NCBI GenBank assembly: GCA_035638495.1
Contig: DASQZW010000039.1
Location: forward strand, 1 to 36,078
Direction: 5' to 3'
From: CF-161 sp035638495
GTDB lineage: Bacteria > Chloroflexota > Dormibacteria > Dormibacterales > Dormibacteraceae
DNA length: 36,078 nt
Positions within the stretch are counted from its first letter, which is position 1; the number at the start of each line of letters is the position of its first letter. Shown here piece by piece: positions 31,424 through 36,078 of the stretch. A model generated the notes under the pieces. It did not search any database, had not been told where the DNA came from, and saw nothing but the letters and a program-made list of their open reading frames with translations. The translations under genes and the position numbers were made by a program.

Positions 31424-32074
31424 ATGGGGTACAGATTCGCGCACAGCGCGCTGGTTATCTTGGCCGTCCTCGCCACCGCAGCCTGTGGCGCTGGCTCTTC
31501 GCGTCCATCGATCCCGTCCCAGGCCCGGACAATGCTGCCGGGTTGGACTTTGATCGAGAAGCCCGCTGCCGGGTTTTCCGTCCAGGTGCCGCCTCACTGG
31601 GATGAGGCCTCGACGGCGACCATCGGCGACGTGCTCAAGAAGAATCCCAACATTCCGCCTCAGCTCGCGAGCCAGGTCCAGACCGCCCTCGCCAACGACG
31701 CCATCAAGCTGTTCGTCCTGGACTTCGAGCCGGATGCCAGCGACCAGCGGTTCGTCACGAACTTCAACGTCGTTCAACTGAGCGTCCCCGCTGGTGTGTC
31801 GCTGCAGGCTTTCGCCGACGCGAGCGCCAATCAGCTCCAGCATCTGAGTGGCTTCCAGCCGCCGCTCGACCAGAGCAACGTGGCCCTGCCCGGCGGAAAG
31901 GCGGTCAAGCTGCACTATCAGCTCACCACAACGCTCGTGAGCGACGTGTCGCAGTTCGTCCTGGTCCGCGGCTCCTCGGGCTACGTCCTCACGTTCACGA
32001 CAGTTCCGGATCGGTTCGCCAAAGTGCAGAGCTCGTTCCAGTCCGTGGCCGAGACGTTCAGGCTTACTGGCTGA
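31424..32074 (+). CDS. Probable lipoprotein, PsbP/LpqN-like
   Basis: A 216-residue protein with a lipoprotein-type signal (MGYRFAHSALVILAVLATAACGAG, Cys21, loose lipobox). The mature part, PGWTLIEKPAAGFSVQVPPHWDEAS..., then a central stretch with VLDFEPDASDQRFVTNFNVVQLSVPAGVSLQAFADASANQL, and a late SGYVLTFTTVPDRFAKVQSSFQSVAETFRL, matches the PsbP/Mog1-like fold of LpqN-type actinobacterial lipoproteins. That assignment rests on pattern, not a search. Such proteins are surface-anchored and of mostly unknown function. The ATG at 31424 has GGAGGGG 6 nt upstream. It lies 183 bp after tRNA-Leu(CAA), with nothing identifiable in between. Confidence 0.72.
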   Translation: MGYRFAHSALVILAVLATAACGAGSSRPSIPSQARTMLPGWTLIEKPAAGFSVQVPPHWDEASTATIGDVLKKNPNIPPQLASQVQTALANDAIKLFVLDFEPDASDQRFVTNFNVVQLSVPAGVSLQAFADASANQLQHLSGFQPPLDQSNVALPGGKAVKLHYQLTTTLVSDVSQFVLVRGSSGYVLTFTTVPDRFAKVQSSFQSVAETFRLTG

Positions 32075-32143
32075 CACGCCAATCATCGCCCGACCCACCG
32101 AGCTACACGGCCGGGCCCGGGAATTCGAGTTTCTCCAGGGCCC

Positions 32144-32641
32144 CTATCCGCGCGGATACTCCTGTGGGGGGTCGGCGAAGGCCACATGGCAAGCGTCGCA
32201 TAGGGTGAGTACCAGCCTGCGCGACGATCGCAACGCTCCTGCGCAGCCGCACCACTCGCAGATGGACTCGGATCGGGCGCGGAACTCGTCGGTAATGTGA
32301 TGTACAAGTCGACGCTCCTGGGTCGTCCAGCTTTTTCCGTCGACCCGCGGACCTGCGAACGCCTGGAAGGCCAGGTAGCCGTACTTTTGCTTGACCGCAA
32401 ACAGCTCGTACTCCGGGAATTTAGCTACAAGCCGCTCATGGCAAGCCCCGACCAACGTCCGCCAACCCTCACCAACCGACGCCGTCTCGAAGGTGAAGCG
32501 ACGAGCGTGCGGCCGGAGCCGATTGATCAGCTCGGGACTGTTCGAAGCGTCGAGGAACCACACACCATCGAGTTTGCCAGGTCCGCACTGCTTCCATGCG
32601 GTCTCGTCCACGATCGCCGGCCTGGCACGCCACAACTCCAC
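32144..32641 (-). CDS. Cys-rich zinc-binding-like protein of unknown function
   Basis: About 165 residues. A conserved-looking core, GEGWRTLVGACHERLVAKFPEYELFAVKQKYGYLAFQAF, leads to a C-terminal cysteine motif: CEWCGCAG...LTLCDACH, two CxxC-type pairs likely to hold one zinc. Proteins with a VKxKYGxLxF segment before a CxxCG...LCxxCH tail are common as uncharacterised singletons in many bacteria. The start is uncertain; the GTG at 32641 gives VELWRARPAIVDETAWKQCG, and the GTG at 32611 is the alternative. Codon thirds are less GC-biased than elsewhere in the window. It is divergent from the DUF1398 gene, with 45 bp between starts. Confidence 0.65.
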   Translation of the reverse strand: MELWRARPAIVDETAWKQCGPGKLDGVWFLDASNSPELINRLRPHARRFTFETASVGEGWRTLVGACHERLVAKFPEYELFAVKQKYGYLAFQAFAGPRVDGKSWTTQERRLVHHITDEFRARSESICEWCGCAGALRSSRRLVLTLCDACHVAFADPPQEYPRG

Positions 32642-32673
32642 CCCATCGAGCGCTGGGGCCGGAAGTGCGCCGA

Positions 32674-32679
32674 TAGACT
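32674..32679 (+). promoter_or_regulatory. -10 box (TAGACT) of the DUF1398 gene
   Basis: TAGACT ends 7 nt before the ATG at 32687, predicting a leaderless transcript. The opposite strand reads TCTATCGG here, so the same patch may also serve the divergent Cys-rich gene. Confidence 0.4.
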
Positions 32680-32686
32680 CGATCGC

Positions 32687-33073
32687 ATGTTCACCATCGA
32701 GCAAATCGACGACATACACGACCGCCTCGGCAACGCCGACACCCTCGTTGAGTACCTGCGGTCGCTCAATGCCATCGGCGTGGAGCGGAGCGATTCGTTT
32801 CTCGCCGACGGGCACACCGAGTACTTCGGGAAGAATCGTCACAAGGTCGTGACCGCGCCGGCGCACGAGATGCTCACCATTGCCGAGAGAGGCAATCGTC
32901 AGGGACTCCTCGAGCACCTGAGCCTGCACAATCAGGGCAAAACGGACTACCTGGAGATGTCGAAGGGCCTGGCCGAGAGCGGCATAGCGAAATGGACGTT
33001 CGACACGACCAGGATGACGATTGCGTACTACGACAGGGCCGGGAACGAGATGCTGGTCGAGGCGATCAGGTAG
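32687..33073 (+). CDS. DUF1398 family protein
   Basis: A 128-residue protein matching DUF1398 (YbcV-like) end to end: MFTIEQIDDIHDRLGNADTLVEYLRSLNAIGV, SFLADGHTEYFG, the central LTIAERGNRQGLLEHLSLHNQGKTDYLEMSKGLAESGIAKW and the ending MTIAYYDRAGNEMLVE. The family occurs in enterobacteria, in prophages and in scattered environmental genomes; no biochemical role is established. The ATG at 32687 agrees with family starts; longer in-frame sequence upstream is antisense to the Cys-rich gene. Its base composition is lower in GC than the window average, which fits acquisition together with its divergent neighbour. Confidence 0.82.
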   Translation: MFTIEQIDDIHDRLGNADTLVEYLRSLNAIGVERSDSFLADGHTEYFGKNRHKVVTAPAHEMLTIAERGNRQGLLEHLSLHNQGKTDYLEMSKGLAESGIAKWTFDTTRMTIAYYDRAGNEMLVEAIR

Positions 33074-33124
33074 TCGGCCGCAGGAATGGGCACGGCCGGA
33101 AGGATAGCGCGACGCTGGCGGCCG

Positions 33125-33475
33125 TCAGCCGCCGGTGGCAGCCGCGTGCGCTGAGGCAACTCGCTTCGGCACCACCATCCGCCACGCGTCCAGGACGAGG
33201 TCGCGCATCTCCGCTTCGTCCAGCTTCGACAGCCGCGCGTGCACCCAGTTGAAGCGAAGGTCCGACGGATCCGGCAGCATGAATTTGTCCGGCGCCCCGC
33301 CGATCAGCCAGTCGCGCTGCTCCTTCGGGAACGCGAAACCCATGATCGTCTCGTCACGGGAGAAGGCCAGCCAGACGATCTGTCCGACCCGAAACTTCAC
33401 CCTCCCGCGGACGATCACCTCGTAGCTTCGCGGCAGCCCCTGCGCCACCGCCCGCACCGCGTCGATCGTGACCAT
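33125..33475 (-). CDS. MmcQ/YjbR family protein
   Basis: A 116-residue protein of the YjbR/MmcQ fold: TIDAVRAVAQGLPRSYEVIVRGRVKFRVGQIVWLAFSRDETIMGFAFPKEQRDWLIG, then FNWVHARLSKLDEAEMRDLVLDAWRMVVPKR. Family members have a double-wing DNA-binding-like fold, but their role is unproven. Length is normal for the family. The ATG at 33475 is chosen; an in-frame ATG at 33484 and the GGGAG between them leave the exact start open. It is transcribed away from the alpha/beta hydrolase and towards the DUF1398 gene, with 51 bp between stops. Confidence 0.83.
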   Translation of the reverse strand: MVTIDAVRAVAQGLPRSYEVIVRGRVKFRVGQIVWLAFSRDETIMGFAFPKEQRDWLIGGAPDKFMLPDPSDLRFNWVHARLSKLDEAEMRDLVLDAWRMVVPKRVASAHAAATGG

Positions 33476-33599
33476 AGCTCCCATTGTCCCGGGCATCCGG
33501 CTGCCGGACCAGGGCGGGGGGCGGTGCCATACGGTGGGACAGCGCCGTCACGCGGTTGGGGTCTGCTGTCGGCGAACCCCTGGCCGCACGGCACGCTGG

Positions 33600-33629
33600 T
33601 GAACAGGAACCGCGTGAGGATGCTAGCCT
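33600..33629 (+). promoter_or_regulatory. Extended -10 promoter of the second alpha/beta hydrolase
   Basis: TGAACA (33600-33605) and TAGCCT (33624-33629) are spaced by 18 bp, and TGC directly precedes the -10 (extended -10). The -10 ends 8 nt before the ATG at 33638, which therefore is preferred over the in-frame ATG at 33620. Confidence 0.5.
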
Positions 33630-33637
33630 CGCTCCAC

Positions 33638-34399
33638 ATGCCGAGGCTCGACCGCGACGGAGTCGGCGTTCACTACGAGGTGGCCGGGCCGGTGGGCGCG
33701 ACCCCGGTGCTCCTGACGCACGGGTTCTCGTCGTCCAGCCAGATGTGGGAACCCAACCTCGCGACGCTGGCCAGGGCTCGCCAGATCATCACGTGGGACG
33801 TGCGTGGCCACGGCCTCTCGGATTCGCCGGAGGACCCGGCCCTGTACTCCGAAGCGCTGAGCGTGGAGGACATGGCGGCGGTTCTCGACGCCGCCGGCAC
33901 GGACCGAGCCGTCGTCGGCGGCCTGTCGCTCGGAGGGTACCTGTCCCTGGCCTTCCACCTGGCGCACCGCGACCGGGTGGCGGCGCTGATGCTGTTCGAC
34001 ACCGGGCCCGGGTACCGGCGAGACGGACCGAGGGAGGAATGGAACCGGCGCGTCGAGCGCACCGCGTCGGCCTTCGAGAGCAGGGGGCTGGAGGCCTTCA
34101 GCGACAGCCCGGAGGTGTCCCGGACGACCAATCGCAACCCGGCGGGGCTCGCCAGGGCGGCACGTGGGATCATGGCCCAGCGCGACTCCCGGGTGATCGA
34201 CTCGCTGGCGACCATCGCCGTGCCGTCCCTGGTGGTCGTGGGCGCCCGGGACACCCCGTTCCTGGCCGCCGCGGACTACATGGCGGGCAAGATCCCGGGC
34301 GCCGTCCAGGTCGTCATCGACGGTGCTGGTCACGCCTCGAATGTGGATCGCCCCGAGGCCTTCGACCGGGCGGTGCTCGAGTTCCTGGACGCGCTCTGA
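33638..34399 (+). CDS. Alpha/beta hydrolase (serine nucleophile)
   Basis: A 253-residue soluble alpha/beta hydrolase. It has LLTHGFSSSSQMW (oxyanion motif at about 27-31), WDVRGHGLSDSPED, the nucleophile elbow GLSLGG with Ser97, an acid candidate Asp in VVVGARDTPFL, and the base His232 in DGAGHASNVDRPEAF. The layout resembles 3-oxoadipate enol-lactonase and related esterases, with a short cap (RRDGPREEWNRRVERTASAFESRGLEAF). The substrate is unknown. It is convergent with the double-hotdog gene (22 bp between stops). In contrast to the hydrolase at 15600, the nucleophile is Ser, so the two are not paralogues of the same reaction. Confidence 0.88.
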   Translation: MPRLDRDGVGVHYEVAGPVGATPVLLTHGFSSSSQMWEPNLATLARARQIITWDVRGHGLSDSPEDPALYSEALSVEDMAAVLDAAGTDRAVVGGLSLGGYLSLAFHLAHRDRVAALMLFDTGPGYRRDGPREEWNRRVERTASAFESRGLEAFSDSPEVSRTTNRNPAGLARAARGIMAQRDSRVIDSLATIAVPSLVVVGARDTPFLAAADYMAGKIPGAVQVVIDGAGHASNVDRPEAFDRAVLEFLDAL

Positions 34400-34421
34400 T
34401 CGGGGAGGGCGAGGAAGCCCG

Positions 34422-35324
34422 TCACCGCCGGTACAGGGGCGAGGACGCGGTCATCCAGCGAAGCTGCATGCGCATCGAGGCGACCACATCGCCGTTGGGA
34501 TCGTGTGCCCGCGTGTCGTACCAGACGAACTCCGTCTTCGGACTGGCGCCGACCGCGACCACCTCGCCCTCGACCTCGTAGTCCCTGTCCAGGAACACGG
34601 GGCCGGCGCGGTGGCGGACCTCGATCGCGCCGAACAGGCCCACGGCCTGCGCCACGTGGGGTCCAAACTCTCCGCCTCGGTTGCGGAGCAGCTGCACCAC
34701 AGCTGACGGGTTCGCGATCGGGCCGCCCCACGGAGACGGTCCGGTATACCAGGGCAGTCTGTCCAGGAGGCCACCGGCGTCGATGCGCCGTGCTACGGCC
34801 GACGACTCGAGCCGGGCCGTGTGTCGGAGGCGCGTGACCGTTGGCTGGACGCTGGAGAGGATGCGAAGCCCGGACGGGTCGGCCGGGCGGAGGTCGATCG
34901 CCTGGAGGTGGGCGGGCTCACCGGGATCACCGACCGAGGCGGTGCCGATCGCCACCAGCGTGCCGTCCGGCCGCTCCATGCGGGCCTCCACCTGAACGTC
35001 GGATCCTTGCGCCGGACTTGCCACCATTGCGCAAACCTCTTCTCGGTCGGTGGTGGCGTTCTTGAAGTTGAGCGAAAGGGATCCCGTCTCGAACCAGGCG
35101 GGACCGAACGCCTCGACCAGCAGCGGCACGAACTGGTCCATGTGGATCGAGCCCGGGATCGTGCCGCCTCGAAACCCGAGGCGCTGGGCCGTCTCGTCCT
35201 CGTGGATGTTGAGGTCCCGGCTGCCCGCGCGGCCGCTCCCGGTGAACAGGTTGACGGGTGCGCGAAGGGGCCCGCGCAGGAACCCGTCGACGGTCGTGAT
35301 GGTTCCGGCGTCTGACGTGCTCAT
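34422..35324 (-). CDS. Double-hotdog (MaoC-like/thioesterase-like) protein
   Basis: A 300-residue protein with two hotdog-like halves. The first half has GRAGSRDLNIHEDETAQRLGFRGGTIPGSIHMDQFVPLLVEAFG, the entry strand plus the long hotdog helix; GGTIPG resembles the (G)GP(V/I)PG-type turn before that helix. Residues about 100-140 are beta strands (NFKNATTDREEVCAMV, VEARMERPDGTLVAIGTASVG). The second half (GPIANPSAVVQLLRNRG...RAGPVFLDRDYEVEGEVVAVGASPKTEFVWYDTRAHDPNGDVVASMRMQLRWM) repeats the fold. Acyl-CoA hydratase or thioesterase activity is likely; the active-site Asp/His pair is not certain. The start is the ATG at 35324 (MSTSDAG). No Shine-Dalgarno is seen. Confidence 0.75.
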   Translation of the reverse strand: MSTSDAGTITTVDGFLRGPLRAPVNLFTGSGRAGSRDLNIHEDETAQRLGFRGGTIPGSIHMDQFVPLLVEAFGPAWFETGSLSLNFKNATTDREEVCAMVASPAQGSDVQVEARMERPDGTLVAIGTASVGDPGEPAHLQAIDLRPADPSGLRILSSVQPTVTRLRHTARLESSAVARRIDAGGLLDRLPWYTGPSPWGGPIANPSAVVQLLRNRGGEFGPHVAQAVGLFGAIEVRHRAGPVFLDRDYEVEGEVVAVGASPKTEFVWYDTRAHDPNGDVVASMRMQLRWMTASSPLYRR

Positions 35325-35448
35325 GGGAATCCACTCTGACGCTTCCCGGGCGTTTTGACGCGGCCGGAGCGCAGGCTGGCGCCGGCCGCAGCATCCTGGC
35401 CGCGGCTCACGTCTTTGTCGGATGCTGACTCCAACAGGAGGTGACGAA

Positions 35449-35865
35449 ATGTTGCGAGGACTTGCCACCATCAGCTTGTGGGCGGACGATCTGCTTGCCG
35501 CGCGCTCGTGGTACGCGGAACTGCTGGGCATCGAGCCGTACTTCGAGCGGCCGGGATACTGCGAGTTCCGCGTCGGCGACCGGCAGGACGAACTGGGCAT
35601 TATCGACCGCCGCTACGCGCCCGGCGGCGGTGCGACGAGTCCGGGCGGCGTGGTCACGTACTGGCACGTCGACGACGTCCGATCAGCCCTCGAGAAGCTG
35701 ATCTCCATGGGGGCGACGGAGTATCAGCCGTACACGGAGCGGGGGTCGGGGTTCGTCACCGCATCCGTGGTGGATCCGTTCGGAAACGTCCTCGGTGTGA
35801 TGTACAACCCGCACTACCTCGAGGTGCTGGCCGGATCAGGATCGCCGGCGCGCCGGCCTGCCTGA
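35449..35865 (+). CDS. VOC-superfamily (glyoxalase-like) protein
   Basis: A 138-residue protein with two VOC beta-alpha-beta-beta-beta modules: LATISLWADDLLAARSWYAELLGIEPYFERPGYCEFRVGD and GGVVTYWHVDDVRSALEKLISMGATEYQPYTERGSGFVTASVVDPFGNVLGVMYN. The closing DPFGNVLGVMYNP is the family's usual last strand with its metal-ligand position replaced. The first-strand His seen in true glyoxalase I is also absent (SLWADD), so this is more likely a binding, resistance or dioxygenase-like member than a glyoxalase. The ATG at 35449 is preceded by AGGAGGTG. It is divergent from the double-hotdog gene. Confidence 0.88.
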   Translation: MLRGLATISLWADDLLAARSWYAELLGIEPYFERPGYCEFRVGDRQDELGIIDRRYAPGGGATSPGGVVTYWHVDDVRSALEKLISMGATEYQPYTERGSGFVTASVVDPFGNVLGVMYNPHYLEVLAGSGSPARRPA

Positions 35866-35951
35866 CGGCGGTGGGCCTGGTCCTCTCCCCGGGTCCACGG
35901 GGCTGGCCGCCCGGGGGTACGGCAACCGTGCTGGACACCTCAGCGCGGGTC

Positions 35952-35957
35952 TATCGT
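35952..35957 (+). promoter_or_regulatory. -10 box (TATCGT) of the right-edge peptidase gene
   Basis: TATCGT ends 6 nt before the ATG at 35964, so a leaderless transcript is predicted. TGGACA at 35932-35937 resembles a -35 but is only 14 bp away. Confidence 0.4.
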
Positions 35958-35963
35958 GTCGTC

Positions 35964-36078
35964 ATGCGGACCGCCGCTCATCGACTCCCGGGCATGGTGG
36001 TCACCGATCACGAGTTCGCCGTTCCTCTCGATCACTCCCGGCCCGACGGCGAGCGCATCACGGTGTTCGCGCGTGAGG
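35964..36078 (+). CDS. Proline iminopeptidase-like alpha/beta hydrolase, 5' part only
   Basis: The first 38 residues of a gene cut by the right edge. MVVTDHEFAVPLDHSRPDGERITVFARE is the characteristic N-terminal beta-hairpin region of actinobacterial proline iminopeptidases and related alpha/beta hydrolases, before the HGG(P) motif, which would lie outside the window. Two ATGs are in frame (35964 and 35994); the first is preferred because of the -10 box 6 nt upstream. Confidence 0.7.
   Translation, partial: MRTAAHRLPGMVVTDHEFAVPLDHSRPDGERITVFARE

Noticed and set aside
33074..33105. Inverted repeat GGCCG/CGGCC after the DUF1398 stop as a terminator
   Set aside because: The stem is only 5 bp with a 12-nt loop and no T-run.
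35887..35902. CCCCG/CGGGG hairpin after the VOC gene as a terminator
   Set aside because: A 5-bp stem of this composition is expected by chance in such a GC-rich window.
1..36078. Phage, transposon, integrase or toxin-antitoxin module
   Set aside because: No transposase, integrase, terminal inverted repeats or toxin families were recognised anywhere in the window.

Overview
This is a high-GC bacterial window. It is gene-dense, and codon third positions are almost all G or C. The start sites, the -10 motif (TAnnnT), the SARP-type regulator, the acyl-CoA dehydrogenase pair and the Pho-box-like repeats suggest an actinomycete or a neighbouring high-GC lineage such as a Dormibacterota/Chloroflexota-like group. 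Nothing here fixes the taxon. There is no phage, transposon, CRISPR array or conjugation module. The window is a chromosomal stretch of short operons and singletons, many of them convergent with only a few bases between them.

Layout. 1-7.6 kb: a truncated gene, a DUF1059 protein, a SARP/BTAD regulator, an MBL hydrolase, a DHA2 drug exporter, a serine beta-lactamase-like hydrolase, an NYN/PIN-like protein, a double-DinB protein and one unrecognised gene. 7.7-13.9 kb: a Tat-exported purple acid phosphatase, a two-gene acyl-CoA dehydrogenase operon and a large secreted phosphoesterase. 13.9-16.4 kb: a beta-hydroxyacid dehydrogenase translationally coupled to a lactonase-like MBL enzyme, then an epoxide-hydrolase-like enzyme. 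16.4-23.3 kb: an MFS exporter, a membrane-anchored HtrA protease with a Pro/Gly repeat head, a second type of MFS carrier, a MetE-C-like enzyme and a LarA-family nickel racemase. 23.3-26.6 kb: a second secreted phosphoesterase, a secreted PKD-like protein and a probable lipoprotein. 26.6-29.9 kb: a CoA-transferase divergent from a molybdopterin oxidoreductase. 29.9-31.3 kb: two tRNA-Leu genes flanking a stand-alone Clp_N/UVR protein. 31.3-33.1 kb: a less GC-rich islet with a lipoprotein, a Cys-rich protein and a DUF1398 protein. 33.1-36.1 kb: a YjbR protein, an alpha/beta hydrolase, a double-hotdog protein, a VOC protein and the start of a proline-iminopeptidase-like gene.

Two regulatory patterns link genes that otherwise look unrelated. 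First, the three secreted phosphatase/phosphoesterase genes (starts at 7838, 13756 and 23362) each have 6-mers of the form yTnACC repeated every 11 bp. The last repeat lies exactly 10 bp before a TAnnnT -10 box. This is the architecture of a PhoB/PhoP-type Pho box, so the three are inferred to form a phosphate-starvation scavenging set. Two of the boxes also share a 19-bp core (16/19 identical), set 22 bp apart relative to their -10 boxes. Second, at least ten genes have a TAnnnT hexamer only 6-11 nt before the start codon, which predicts leaderless or nearly leaderless mRNAs.
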